Shown here in pieces: positions 26,842 to 36,208 of a stretch of DNA of 64,000 nt (positions within the stretch are counted from its first letter, which is position 1; the number at the start of each line of letters is the position of its first letter). Source of the stretch: Deferribacteres bacterium (GTDB lineage Bacteria; Zhuqueibacterota; Zhuqueibacteria; Zhuqueibacterales; Geothermadaptataceae). The position numbers were made by a program, and so were the translations under genes. The stretch covers positions 248,001 through 312,000 of the forward strand of contig JACKDE010000001.1 in the NCBI GenBank assembly GCA_020633675.1, given 5' to 3'. A model generated the notes under the pieces. That model was not told the origin of the DNA, made no database searches, and saw only the letters and a list, made by a program, of their open reading frames with translations.

Positions 26842-28305
26842 TTGGAAGCAAAAACGAAACTGCGCGTTGGTAGCGGCCAGCATGAAAGGCGCATCAGCCG
26901 CCATTTATACGCACACTTTATCGAGCATCTGGGTGGGTGCATATGCGATGGTATTTACGTTGGCGATCATCCGCACATCGCCAATATCGATGGCTTGCGT
27001 TGCGATACGATCGAGGCGCTCAAAAAATTGCAGATTCCAGCAGTGCGCTGGCCGGGCGGGTTGTTCGCCGACAATTACCACTGGCGCGATGGTATCGGGC
27101 CGAAATCGAGCAGACCGATACGGCAGAATCTTGGTTGGAATTCCTTCGAGAACAACCAGTTTGGCACGCATGAATTTATGCAATTCTGTGAACTGATTGG
27201 TGCTGAACCGTACTTGTGCTTGAATCTCGGCAGCGGTACCGTGGAAGAAGCTGCTGCCTGGGCAGAGTACTGCAATTGCGCGCTTGAAACCACGCTGACC
27301 CGCGAGCGTGCTGCAAATGGTCATCCCACGCCTTTTAACGTCAAATACTGGAGCCTCGGCAATGAGCCGGGCTATCCGATGGATGGCATGATGCGGCCAG
27401 GCTACTATGCCGATGTGGCGCGGCAATTTGCTGGCTATGTCAAATTCATTGCAGCGCAGGCACCCCATGCGCAGGACCCGCGTTTTCGGCAAGCGGGCGT
27501 GAAAATGACGCTGGCGGATTATCGTTGCGCCCGCGAAGCTGTGGCAGAAGGCAGGAATGCCTATTTTGATTTGCTGGCAGTCCATCTCTACGCTGGCCGG
27601 ACTGCACCACCAGAGGCCTCGCCTTTGCAGCAGTACCGTGCTATGGTGGCAGAATTGCCGGAATGGCGGCGCCAGTTGGCAGAGGCGAGCGCGCTGGCGG
27701 CGGGGCTGAGCACAGATGAACATGCGATTGAACTCGCTATTGATGAGTGGGGTGTTTGGAAGCACGAAGCCACGCCACTAAACGGACTGCAGCAGTCCTG
27801 CACGCTGGGGGATGCACTTTTTGCGGCTGCCGCCTTGCATCTTTTTTGTGCCGAGCCGTGCGCTTTTATGGCTAATCTCGCCCAGACGATCAATGTGTTG
27901 GCAGCGGTTATTTTGACAGATGATGAACAATTTTGCCGGACACCGCTGTACCATGTTTTTGATATGCTCAAGGTTCACCAGGATGCCTGGCTGGTGCCGT
28001 GCGAATTGGACAAAAACGATGGTGATGCATGTTATGCCATCGCTTCTCAAAATGATACCGGCCCCCTGCATCTGTCCGTGGTGAATCTTTCTCCTGATAC
28101 GAGTCAAAACTTGCATGTCGAGCTCGGACAGTCTGTGATGCAACTGAAGGAGAGCTGGGTGCTCACAGGCGAGTCCATTGCCGCGCAAAACAGTTTTGAC
28201 GACGAAAAAATAGCGCCACGGGCATTCGATACACCAAAAAATTCAGCCAAGGGATTTGATATCGCTGTGCCGGCATGTTCGCTTGTGCTGTTGGTCTTTG
28301 AATGA
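26842..28305 (+). CDS. GH51 alpha-L-arabinofuranosidase
   Basis: 487 residues with the GH51 layout: an N-terminal strand (RRISRHLYAHFIEHLGGCI), a TIM barrel with PAVRWPGGLFADNYHWRDG, the acid/base Glu in WSLGNEPGYP (about residue 174) and the nucleophile Glu in LAIDEWGVW (about 300). A C-terminal beta-sandwich follows. The enzyme releases terminal arabinofuranose from plant hemicellulose or related glycans. No signal peptide is present, so it works on imported oligosaccharides. The start is a TTG at 26842; no ATG in frame precedes the conserved region. Confidence 0.92.
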   Translation: MEAKTKLRVGSGQHERRISRHLYAHFIEHLGGCICDGIYVGDHPHIANIDGLRCDTIEALKKLQIPAVRWPGGLFADNYHWRDGIGPKSSRPIRQNLGWNSFENNQFGTHEFMQFCELIGAEPYLCLNLGSGTVEEAAAWAEYCNCALETTLTRERAANGHPTPFNVKYWSLGNEPGYPMDGMMRPGYYADVARQFAGYVKFIAAQAPHAQDPRFRQAGVKMTLADYRCAREAVAEGRNAYFDLLAVHLYAGRTAPPEASPLQQYRAMVAELPEWRRQLAEASALAAGLSTDEHAIELAIDEWGVWKHEATPLNGLQQSCTLGDALFAAAALHLFCAEPCAFMANLAQTINVLAAVILTDDEQFCRTPLYHVFDMLKVHQDAWLVPCELDKNDGDACYAIASQNDTGPLHLSVVNLSPDTSQNLHVELGQSVMQLKESWVLTGESIAAQNSFDDEKIAPRAFDTPKNSAKGFDIAVPACSLVLLVFE

Positions 28306-28567
28306 TGTGGTTACCGAGTCGGGATATGGCTTGGGACCGGCAGATTTGCCAAAGCTGAGTCTCCGGAATTTCAGCGAATCGTTCCCACCTTTTCCTTGCT
28401 AAGCCCCGCGAAAATCCATATATTCAAGACTGTTTTTTTTGAATGTGGTTACGCGCCGGCAGGATGATGAAATTTCAGAAGTCGCCGCAAATGATAAATA
28501 TAGCTTTTAATAAGCAAAAATGGCTGCAGGAACAGTCAACAATTTTACAGGATCGCGAAGATAATAT

Positions 28568-30367
28568 ATGCCCTTAAAATCGAAAATACGAAACTTTTGC
28601 ATTATCGCGCATATCGACCACGGCAAATCGACCCTGGCCGATCGTCTGCTCGAGGCGACCCACACTTTGAAGCAGAACGAGATGAAAGCCCAGGTGCTCG
28701 ACGCCATGGATCTCGAGCGCGAGCGCGGCATCACCATTAAGGCGCACGCGATAACCATGAAATATCATGCTGCCGATGGTCAGGATTATGTGCTTAACCT
28801 GATCGATACCCCCGGCCACGTCGATTTTGCATACGAAGTTTCGCGCAGCTTGGCGGCTTGCGAAGGCGCACTGCTGATTGTGGATGCCTCCCAGGGCGTG
28901 GAAGCGCAGACCATCAGCAATCTGTACCAGGCTATCGATCACAACCTGACGATCATTCCGGTCGTCAATAAAATTGACCTGCCGGGCGCCGAAGTGGATA
29001 AGGTCAAACAGCAGATTATCGATTTGATCGGCTGCGAAGATTCCGAGATTTTGCTGGCAAGCGCGAAAGCGGGCAAAGGCATCGAAGAAATACTGACCGC
29101 GATCATCGAGCGGGTGCCAGCGCCACAGGGCGAAGATGATGCCCCGCTGCGCGCCCTGATTTTTGATTCCATGTATGATCCGTATCGCGGTGCGGTTGCC
29201 TACATTCGTATCGTCGATGGCGAAATCAATCCGGGCATGAAGATCAAATTTTTTACCACCGGCCGCGAGTTTGAGGTGGATGAAGTAGGCACGTTGCGCT
29301 TGCAGAAGCAGCCCGCAGATGCACTGCGCGTCGGCGAGGTCGGTTACTGCATCGCCAGTGTCAAGGATGTGCAGGATACCAAAGTTGGCGATACCATTAC
29401 CGCGGCGGTCAAGCCGGCGACCAAGCCCCTGCCGGGCTATCGCGAAGTCAAGCCAATGGTGTTTGCCGGCATGTTTCCGACCAACAATGAGCAATACGAA
29501 GACCTGCGCGCCGCGCTCGACAAATTGCGCCTGAACGATGCCTCTCTGGTATTCGAGCCTGAATCATCGATCGCCCTGGGCTTCGGCTTTCGGGTTGGAT
29601 TTTTGGGCTTGCTCCACATGGAAATCATCCAGGAGCGGCTCGAACGCGAGTACGAGCTTGATTTGCTTTCCACAATGCCGAACGTGGAATACCAGGTGTT
29701 GAAAACCAGCAAGGAAGTTGTCGTGGTCGACAATCCAGCAGAATTGCCAAGCCGTGGCGAGATCGAGTATATCGAAGAACCGTATATTCGCGGGCAAATT
29801 ATCGTGCCAAACGAATATATCGGCAACGTGATGAAGCTGGCACAGGAACGGCGTGGTATTTACAAAAACACCTCTTATATCGATCCGACCCGCGCCGACT
29901 TGACCTATGAGTTGCCACTGTCCGAAATCATTTTTGATTTTTATGATAAATTAAAAAGCACCACCCGTGGCTATGCCTCGTTCGATTACGAGTTCATCGA
30001 TTTTCGCCGCAGCAACCTGGTCAAACTCGATATTTTGATCAACGGTGACCGTGTCGATGCGTTGTCGCATATCGTGCACAGCGAAAAAGCGTACACATGG
30101 GGACGCAAAATTTGTGAGAAACTCAAAGAGCTTATTCCGCGTCAGATGTTTGAAGTGGCCATTCAGGCGGCCATCGGCTCGAAGATTATCTCGCGCGAGA
30201 GCGTGCGCGCCATGCGCAAGAATGTCACCGCCAAGTGCTATGGCGGCGATATCACCCGTAAGCGCAAGCTTCTCGAAAAGCAAAAAGAAGGCAAAAAACG
30301 CATGAAGCAGTTGGGGCGTGTTGAAATTCCCCAGGAAGCTTTCCTTGCAGTACTCAAAGTGGAGTAA
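28568..30367 (+). CDS. lepA: Elongation factor 4 (LepA)
   Basis: 599 residues, the normal length. GTPase motifs: G1 AHIDHGKSTLADRL, the RGITIKAHA switch, G3 DTPGHVDF, G4 NKIDLPGA and the SAK motif. The C-terminal LepA-specific domain ends in KRKLLEKQKEGKKRMKQLG. LepA is a ribosome-associated GTPase that can back-translocate or remodel stalled ribosomes. It lies directly before two signal peptidase genes, as in many bacteria where lepA and lepB are paired. Its stop codon shares one base with the next ATG (TAATG). Confidence 0.98.
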   Translation: MPLKSKIRNFCIIAHIDHGKSTLADRLLEATHTLKQNEMKAQVLDAMDLERERGITIKAHAITMKYHAADGQDYVLNLIDTPGHVDFAYEVSRSLAACEGALLIVDASQGVEAQTISNLYQAIDHNLTIIPVVNKIDLPGAEVDKVKQQIIDLIGCEDSEILLASAKAGKGIEEILTAIIERVPAPQGEDDAPLRALIFDSMYDPYRGAVAYIRIVDGEINPGMKIKFFTTGREFEVDEVGTLRLQKQPADALRVGEVGYCIASVKDVQDTKVGDTITAAVKPATKPLPGYREVKPMVFAGMFPTNNEQYEDLRAALDKLRLNDASLVFEPESSIALGFGFRVGFLGLLHMEIIQERLEREYELDLLSTMPNVEYQVLKTSKEVVVVDNPAELPSRGEIEYIEEPYIRGQIIVPNEYIGNVMKLAQERRGIYKNTSYIDPTRADLTYELPLSEIIFDFYDKLKSTTRGYASFDYEFIDFRRSNLVKLDILINGDRVDALSHIVHSEKAYTWGRKICEKLKELIPRQMFEVAIQAAIGSKIISRESVRAMRKNVTAKCYGGDITRKRKLLEKQKEGKKRMKQLGRVEIPQEAFLAVLKVE

Positions 30368-31362
30368 TGATGGCGGACTCGACCAAAACCATGAAAAAAG
30401 ACGATCCCAAAGCCAAGCAGGCAGATACGGCGAAAAGCAAAAAGAAAAGTCCAACCCGGGAATACACCGAAGCGATATTGGTTGCACTTCTGGCTGCCTT
30501 GCTCATTCGTACCTTCATCGTGCAAGCCTTTCGCATCCCGACCGGCTCGATGAAAGATACATTGCTGGTTGGCGATTTCCTGCTCGTTAACAAGTTTGTG
30601 TACGGAGCACGCACACCCGACTCGATTCCATTCACCGACATTTTGCTGCCCTATTTGCGCCTGCCCGCATTCAAAGATCCGGAGCCAGGCGAAATCGTGG
30701 TATTCAAATTTCCAGACAATCTTACCCAGGATTATATCAAGCGCTGTATCGCCGGCCCAGGACAAACCTATGAAATCCGTGAAGGCCAGGTGTATATCGA
30801 TAGCCAGCCTGAAGGCAAAAAAGAGCTGATTAAAAAGGAATACGATCCGGATGAGGGCCATTTTGTGGAATACTACCGGGTGACCCGCAAAGACGGCAAA
30901 ACCTATACAATCCGCCACTACGCGGATCAAAATTTTCAGGCTCGCAATTTACCGGCCTTCCGCGTGCCAAAAAAGGGAGACGCCATTCCGATCAATGCGG
31001 AAACCATGGCTTTTGGACAAGGTATACAAGGTTTGGATGAAGCGGGCAACCAGATGTACACCAGCCTCTACCGGAAAATAATCGAGCAGTATGAAGGCCA
31101 TAAAATTACGCAAAATGAAGATAAGTTTTATATTGACGGATTCGAAGCGGCCAGTTATACGTTCAAACAAGACTATTATTTTATGATGGGCGACAACCGT
31201 GATAACAGCTCCGACAGCCGCGTTTGGGGCGTTTTGCCCAAGGAAAACGTGGTTGGAGAAGCGCTGATTATTTACTGGTCCTGGGACTGGGATTGGGATC
31301 AGCCAATCTATGAAATTTTTAGCCATGTGCGCTGGAGCCGGCTGGCCAACGTGATCCGCTAA
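30367..31362 (+). CDS. lepB: Signal peptidase I (first of a tandem pair)
   Basis: 331 residues. After a Lys-rich cytosolic tail, one membrane segment (AILVALLAALLIRTFIVQAF) leads to the catalytic Ser in IPTGSMKDT and the general-base Lys in YIKRCIAGPG; the last family block is FMMGDNRDNSSDSR. It cuts Sec signal peptides on the outer face of the membrane. An insert of about 60 residues (ITQNEDKFYIDGFEAASYTF and the sequence before it) makes it longer than its neighbour. The ATG overlaps the lepA stop; the second Met at 30370 is also possible. Confidence 0.95.
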   Translation: MMADSTKTMKKDDPKAKQADTAKSKKKSPTREYTEAILVALLAALLIRTFIVQAFRIPTGSMKDTLLVGDFLLVNKFVYGARTPDSIPFTDILLPYLRLPAFKDPEPGEIVVFKFPDNLTQDYIKRCIAGPGQTYEIREGQVYIDSQPEGKKELIKKEYDPDEGHFVEYYRVTRKDGKTYTIRHYADQNFQARNLPAFRVPKKGDAIPINAETMAFGQGIQGLDEAGNQMYTSLYRKIIEQYEGHKITQNEDKFYIDGFEAASYTFKQDYYFMMGDNRDNSSDSRVWGVLPKENVVGEALIIYWSWDWDWDQPIYEIFSHVRWSRLANVIR

Positions 31363-31391
31363 AAAAGTGCATACGGATCATCTGCTGAAAA

Positions 31392-32198
31392 ATGAGCCAT
31401 TTGGGGATAAATATTTTAAGAATGCCGATGAATAAAAAATTATCTGCCGACGAAAACTCGCAACCCGACAACACTCCCAAAAGAAAAAGCGTCTTTCGTG
31501 AGTACACCGAATCGATTCTGGTCGCGCTTTTTGTCGCCCTGCTATTGCGTGTTTCGGTCGTGCAAGCCTATCACGTCCCAACCGGCTCGATGAAGGATAC
31601 CATCCTCGCAGGCGATTACCTGCTGGTGAATAAATTCATCTACGGCATTCGCACTCCGGATGAAATTCCGATCATCGATGTACAGTTGCCGCATTTCCGC
31701 CTGCCTGCCATCAAAGATCCGAAGCCGGGCGAGATAGTGGTGTTTAAGTTCCCTCCGGACCCGACTCAGAACTACGTCAAGCGCTGTATCGCCAGGGAAG
31801 GACAGACCGTGGAAGTGCGCCAGGGCCTGGCCTACATCGATGGCAAGCCGGAAGGCAGGCTCGAGCTCATCGGCAAAGTGTGGGACGAAGAAGAGCGCAG
31901 CGATTTGCTCAGCTATCGCATCACCCGGGACGATGGCAAAAGCTATATTATTCGCCATTACTCCAACCACAACATCCAGGCCGAACGCATGGACCCGGTG
32001 GTGGTGCCCCAGGGCCATTATTTTATGATGGGCGACAATCGCGACAACAGCTATGACAGCCGTAGCTGGGGATTTGTGCCGCGCGAAAATGTGGTGGGTG
32101 AGGCCATGTTTGTCTATTGGTCTTCCATTGCCAACCTGCCATTTCACGATATCATGCATAAAATTCGCTGGAGCCGAATTGGCACTTTGCTGGATTAA
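31392..32198 (+). CDS. lepB: Signal peptidase I (second of a tandem pair)
   Basis: 268 residues, clearly a duplicate of the preceding gene. It has the membrane segment SILVALFVALLLRVSVVQAY, the catalytic Ser in VPTGSMKDT, Lys in YVKRCIAREG and FMMGDNRDNSYDSR. Both active-site residues are kept, so both copies should work. They may divide substrates, which fits an organism with many secreted proteins. An ATG at 31428 (MNKKLSADE) is an alternative start; the first 12 residues before it are not conserved. Confidence 0.95.
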   Translation: MSHLGINILRMPMNKKLSADENSQPDNTPKRKSVFREYTESILVALFVALLLRVSVVQAYHVPTGSMKDTILAGDYLLVNKFIYGIRTPDEIPIIDVQLPHFRLPAIKDPKPGEIVVFKFPPDPTQNYVKRCIAREGQTVEVRQGLAYIDGKPEGRLELIGKVWDEEERSDLLSYRITRDDGKSYIIRHYSNHNIQAERMDPVVVPQGHYFMMGDNRDNSYDSRSWGFVPRENVVGEAMFVYWSSIANLPFHDIMHKIRWSRIGTLLD

Positions 32199-32199
32199 T

Positions 32200-32322
32200 G
32201 TGACTATTCAGTTGTCACACTGGAAGTGTCTATGCTGACATCAGATTTAAATTTCCTGCGTTGGCTTGGCGATAAAATCTGCATAGATTCCTGGCGGAAT
32301 GACAAAGAAACTGAATAGTCAC
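32200..32322. repeat. Inverted-repeat element after the signal peptidase pair
   Basis: Perfect 14-bp arms GTGACTATTCAGTT (32200-32213) and AACTGAATAGTCAC (32309-32322) enclose 95 bases with further pairing (TCTATGC and GCATAGA; CAGATTT and AAATCTG). There is no T-run. The shape is that of a folded intergenic repeat or small MITE-like element. Confidence 0.75.
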
Positions 32323-32368
32323 GGATTAACCAGCGCCATTCGCAATCACCCGTTTTGACCTGCCAAAC

Positions 32369-33574
32369 ATGATCGCTTCAACTCAACCCGCAGCCGTATC
32401 CGGCAAAAAGGATGTCCTCAGCACACCCGATACGGCGGCCATCTATTTGCACATCCCGTTTTGTGAGCAGCGCTGCAGCTACTGCGACTTTTACACCGTG
32501 GCCAAACGCGAGCAAGCAATTCCGGATTACGTCGATGCGCTGCTGACCGAGATCGATCTGCAGCAAGCCTCACTATTCTGGCAGCAGCAAAAATACAGCA
32601 CGATTTTCTTCGGTGGCGGTACACCCTCGCTGCTCAGCGTCGCGCAAGTCAGCCGGATTGTGGAAGCACTGCGGAGTGCTTTTTTCATCAGCGAAGCTGC
32701 AGAAGTCACCATGGAGGCCAATCCGGGCACCGTTTCGCGCGACCAACTGGCCGGCTATCGCCAGGCTGGTGTCAACCGCCTGAGCCTGGGGGTGCAATCT
32801 TTCCATGAGGACGAACTGCGGCAGGTCGACCGCATTCACAGCGTGAGCGATATTTACAAAACGGTCGACGCCACTCGCGCAGTGGGCTTTGCCAATCTCT
32901 CCATCGATCTGATTTTTGCCCTGCCCGGACAGCGTCCGAGTCGCTGGCGCGAAAATCTCCACCAGGCCGTGCAACTGGCGCCGGAACACATCTCCGCCTA
33001 CAACCTGACCATCGAAGACGGCACGCCTTTATACCGCTTGCTGACGTCGGGCAAAATCCGCCCGCTCAGCGAAGGCCGGGCGCGGGCGGTTTACAATTTC
33101 AGCATTGATTTCCTGGCGGCGCATGGCTACGATCAATACGAAGTCTCCAACTATGCCAAAGCCGGTTTTCACAGCCACCACAACTACAAATATTGGGATG
33201 GCAGCTGCTATCTCGGACTCGGTGCATCGGCGCACTCATTTGATGGCCAGCGCCGCTTCGCAAATGTCGGCAACTATGTGCATTATATGAAAAAACTTGC
33301 CGAGGGCAGGTTGCCGCAGGATTTTGAAGAGTGGCTGACGCCGGAGCAAAAACGGTTTGAAATGATCTTTTTGGGATTGCGCCGCAGCGCTGGCTTGAAT
33401 CTGGCAGCCTACCGGGCGGCATTTCAGGCCGATTTTTATGACGAGTATGAGGTACAAATGGAAAAAATGCTGCATGGCGAACAGCCACTGCTGCGGCTCG
33501 AAGACGGACATCTGCGCCTGACACGCGACGGTCTGCTGCTGTGCGATGCCGTTTGTGCAGAATTTTTAGCCTGA
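32369..33574 (+). CDS. hemW: HemW-type radical SAM protein (oxygen-independent coproporphyrinogen III oxidase-like)
   Basis: 401 residues. The iron-sulfur motif CEQRCSYCDF (Cys-x3-Cys-x2-Cys) is followed by FFGGGTPSLLS, the SAM-binding glycine region. MEANPGTVS and GVNRLSLGVQSFHEDELR are HemW hallmarks, and the C-terminal HemN-like domain is present. HemW binds haem and delivers it to haem proteins; true HemN has a different, longer N-terminus. A second ribosome start is not evident; I use the ATG at 32369. Confidence 0.92.
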   Translation: MIASTQPAAVSGKKDVLSTPDTAAIYLHIPFCEQRCSYCDFYTVAKREQAIPDYVDALLTEIDLQQASLFWQQQKYSTIFFGGGTPSLLSVAQVSRIVEALRSAFFISEAAEVTMEANPGTVSRDQLAGYRQAGVNRLSLGVQSFHEDELRQVDRIHSVSDIYKTVDATRAVGFANLSIDLIFALPGQRPSRWRENLHQAVQLAPEHISAYNLTIEDGTPLYRLLTSGKIRPLSEGRARAVYNFSIDFLAAHGYDQYEVSNYAKAGFHSHHNYKYWDGSCYLGLGASAHSFDGQRRFANVGNYVHYMKKLAEGRLPQDFEEWLTPEQKRFEMIFLGLRRSAGLNLAAYRAAFQADFYDEYEVQMEKMLHGEQPLLRLEDGHLRLTRDGLLLCDAVCAEFLA

Positions 33575-33636
33575 TGTAAAATCCGCTTGCATAATTGCCT
33601 GAATATGCTAAATTTTCGGTCTTGATAAAAGTACAT

Positions 33637-33713
33637 GGCGGTGTAGCTCAGATGGTTAGAGCAGTGGAATCATAATCCACGTGTCCGGGGTTCGAGTCCC
33701 TGCACCGCTACCA
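33637..33713 (+). tRNA. tRNA-Met (CAT anticodon), elongator-like
   Basis: A full cloverleaf can be drawn: acceptor GGCGGTG/CACCGCT, D-stem GCTC/GAGC, anticodon stem GTGGA/TCCAC with loop ATCATAA (anticodon CAT), T-arm CGGGG-TTCGAGT-CCCTG, discriminator A and encoded CCA. Position 1-72 is a G-U pair, not Watson-Crick. The anticodon stem lacks the three G-C pairs of initiators, so it is an elongator Met or a k2C-modified tRNA-Ile2. It marks the left border of the AT-rich island. Confidence 0.93.
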
Positions 33714-33723
33714 GAAAAGCAAT

Positions 33724-33768
33724 AAAAAAGGCGCTATTCGGTTTTCGAATATGCGCCTTTTTTGTTTT
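33724..33768 (+). terminator. Terminator after tRNA
   Basis: AAAAAAGGCGC-TATTCG pairs with CGAAT-ATGCGCCTTTTTT (right arm 33746-33763), followed by GTTTT. A classical rho-independent hairpin that ends the tRNA transcript. Confidence 0.9.
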
Positions 33769-34200
33769 GGTTGTATATTCTTTTGGATTTGGCCTATATT
33801 GTTCTGTTGCCAGATCATCTGGATGAATACAAAGCTAAGTAAAGAATTGCATTATTCAATAAGTATTCTAATTTGGTTAGTATGGATTCTGAGATTGATG
33901 GAAACAACTGTGCATACGATCCAGAATCTACTCAATTTGAATTGTGCAAAAGCGCAAAATGATTGTATGTTTTTATATTTACTATAATATTTGTTTCTGA
34001 TCCGGATTTCGTATCAATCCTTTCAAGGCCAATATATTAAGTTTTGTTATAACAGGGATCTGGTGTCCAGTTTCCGATAAAAGATTTATCCTGCAAACAT
34101 TCTGATTCTCTCGGCATGAATTTGTTTCACGACCTAAACATGAGCCTCCTTGGCGCCGAAGATATTTCTTGGTGCTTTTAATGTATTGTTGAGATTTATA
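33769..34200. other. AT-rich leader of the defence island
   Basis: No credible gene. A 78-codon frame that begins inside the tRNA terminator has no ribosome site and low-complexity sequence. Base composition drops sharply here compared with the hemW region. The promoter of the vsr-dcm operon must lie in this stretch, but I cannot single it out. No integrase gene and no second copy of the tRNA end are seen. Confidence 0.5.
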
Positions 34201-34635
34201 ATGGCTGATGTGCACAACAAAGCAATCCGTAGCTTTAATATGAGTCGAATCAGGTCAAAGAATACAAAGCCTGAATTGATTGTAAGAAAATATTTGTTTT
34301 CAAGGGGCTTTAGGTATCGAGTGCATTCAAAAAGTCTCCCTGGCAGGCCAGATATAGTTCTTGCTAAATACTCAACAGTGATATTTGTTAATGGGTGCTT
34401 CTGGCATGGCCATGAAGGCTGTAAATATTTTGTTGTGCCCAAAACAAGAACTGAATGGTGGTTAAAAAAAATAAAAAGAAACAAAGAGCTTGATAAAAAA
34501 AATACTAGGGAGCTATGGGCAAATGGGTGGAATGTAATTACAGTCTTTGAATGTGAACTTAAAAAAGGTAAGACTGAAAACACACTGCAAAGAATTGTTA
34601 ATCAGATTGAAGTTCATGAGAATACCGATAATTGA
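34201..34635 (+). CDS. vsr: Vsr-type very short patch repair endonuclease
   Basis: 144 residues. NMSRIRSKNTKPELIVR at the start, LPGRPDIVL (catalytic Asp) and VNGCFWHGHEGC (zinc and catalytic His/Cys) are the Vsr family marks; length is normal. Vsr nicks next to T:G mismatches left when 5-methylcytosine deaminates. The methylase gene that creates such sites overlaps its 3' end by 20 bases, the usual pairing. The open frame extends 17 codons upstream, but family alignment supports ATG 34201. Confidence 0.93.
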   Translation: MADVHNKAIRSFNMSRIRSKNTKPELIVRKYLFSRGFRYRVHSKSLPGRPDIVLAKYSTVIFVNGCFWHGHEGCKYFVVPKTRTEWWLKKIKRNKELDKKNTRELWANGWNVITVFECELKKGKTENTLQRIVNQIEVHENTDN

Positions 34636-36208
34636 CATTTTTGCTGGTCCCGGGGGATTGGGGGAGGGTTTCAGCGCATATGTAGATCCCGAAACCTACC
34701 AAAGAGTATTTAGTATATCGCTCTCAATTGAGAAAGAATACTATGCTCATCAAACCCTTACCTTGAGAAGTTTTTTTCGCCAGTTTGAAAAAGATTCTAT
34801 TCCATATGATTATTATGAGTTTATTAAGGGAAATATTTCTCTCGGAAGGCTTTATCAAAAATGGCCCACACAAGCCGAAAAAGCAGAGAATGAAGCTTGG
34901 TTGGCTACTCTTGGCGACAACAATGGTGCAGTACATGCTAATGTTGTTGATGATAAAATCAAGAAAGCTCTTGGATGTAAGGAAGACTGGCTCTTGATTG
35001 GGGGGCCACCCTGTCAGGCTTATTCTGTTGTTGGTAGATCAAGGAGACAAGAAAAATTGCTGGATGAAAAAAAAGATGTTCGGGTAGGGCTTTATAAGCA
35101 GTACCTGAGAATTTTGGCAGTGCATAATCCAGCGGTTTTTGTAATGGAAAATGTGAAGGGGCTTCTTTCTGCAAAAACTCAGGAAAATGAGATTTTTTCA
35201 AAAATTATGAGTGATCTTGCTGAGCCCGCAGCTGCTTATAATTCAGAATTGAGCAACTCTGGGAAAAAAATGGAGTGTTTGGGCTACCGGATATTTTCTC
35301 TTGTTGCGAATCCTTTGAGTTATGATATCTGTGATAATCCCATCTTTCCGCAGAGTGATTTCATTGTTCATTCCGAAAAATATGGTGTTCCTCAAACCAG
35401 ACATAGAGTTATCCTGCTTGGAATAAGGAAGGATATTGATTTCCGACCAGGAGTTCTTGAACCAAGAGCAGAAGTTCCTATTTCAGTGGTCCTGAGCGGA
35501 TTACCAAAGCTCAGAAGTGTACTCTCTAAAACTATTGATACTGGTGATGCTTGGAAAGCATCTCTGAATAAAATTGTGAAAGGCGACATTTTATCAGGTC
35601 TTGATATTGATGTAAAGCGTGAAATAAATAGACAGCTTGAAAAATTGAACCTAACAAAAAATATAACTGGGGGAGAATTTATTCCATTTTCAGAAAATTC
35701 TATCGGATATCTTTCCGAATGGTATCTTGATAAAAAGCTTAGAGGCATATGTAACCATTCATCCCGAGGACATATGGAAAGTGATTTGCATCGCTATTTC
35801 TTTTTAGCCTGCTTTGCTCTCATTAAAAACAGATCTCCAAAACTTGAGGATTTTCCTCCTGCTTTGCTGCCTGCTCACAAAAATGTAATCGCAGGATTGG
35901 AAAATAAAAAATTTGCTGACAGATTTCGTGTTCAGTTAAAGGATAGACCGTGTAAAACGATTACAAGCCACATTTCAAAGGATGGCCATTACTACATTCA
36001 TCCTGATCCATCACAATGCAGGAGCTTTACAGTAAGAGAAGCTGCAAGAGTTCAGACCTTCCCTGATAATTACTATTTTTGTGGGCCAAGAACCGCACAG
36101 TTTATCCAAGTGGGAAATGCTGTGCCACCTCTTTTGGCGAATCAGATTGCTGGTATCGTAGCTTCTGTTTTTTTCGCAAAAAAAAATATACATAAAAGAG
36201 TTGAGTGA
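34616..36208 (+). CDS. C5-cytosine DNA methyltransferase (Dcm-like)
   Basis: 530 residues. SAM-binding motif DIFAGPGGLGEGF (residues 7-19), motif IV GGPPCQAYS with the catalytic Cys near 132, motif VI ENVKG near 178, motif VIII QTRHRVILLGIR and the C-terminal motif VQVGNAVPP-like IQVGNAVPPLLANQIA are all present. It has a large insert between motifs I and IV (about 90 residues) compared with compact family members. It should methylate cytosine at a specific site; the recognition site is unknown. The ATG at 34616 lies inside vsr, and the stop overlaps the next GTG by four bases. Confidence 0.94.
   Translation: MRIPIIDIFAGPGGLGEGFSAYVDPETYQRVFSISLSIEKEYYAHQTLTLRSFFRQFEKDSIPYDYYEFIKGNISLGRLYQKWPTQAEKAENEAWLATLGDNNGAVHANVVDDKIKKALGCKEDWLLIGGPPCQAYSVVGRSRRQEKLLDEKKDVRVGLYKQYLRILAVHNPAVFVMENVKGLLSAKTQENEIFSKIMSDLAEPAAAYNSELSNSGKKMECLGYRIFSLVANPLSYDICDNPIFPQSDFIVHSEKYGVPQTRHRVILLGIRKDIDFRPGVLEPRAEVPISVVLSGLPKLRSVLSKTIDTGDAWKASLNKIVKGDILSGLDIDVKREINRQLEKLNLTKNITGGEFIPFSENSIGYLSEWYLDKKLRGICNHSSRGHMESDLHRYFFLACFALIKNRSPKLEDFPPALLPAHKNVIAGLENKKFADRFRVQLKDRPCKTITSHISKDGHYYIHPDPSQCRSFTVREAARVQTFPDNYYFCGPRTAQFIQVGNAVPPLLANQIAGIVASVFFAKKNIHKRVE

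Noticed and set aside
26905..27765. 286-codon minus-strand frame inside the GH51 gene
   Set aside because: Antisense shadow of a clear enzyme gene.
28574..29494. 306-codon minus-strand frame inside lepA
   Set aside because: Antisense shadow of a highly conserved gene; third-base bias of lepA creates it.
33751..33987. 78-codon frame just after the tRNA
   Set aside because: It begins inside the tRNA terminator, has no ribosome site and reads as low-complexity AT-rich sequence.
34201..36208. Simple type II restriction-modification system
   Set aside because: Methylase and Vsr are present, but no classical type II endonuclease; the downstream coupled genes point to a larger system.
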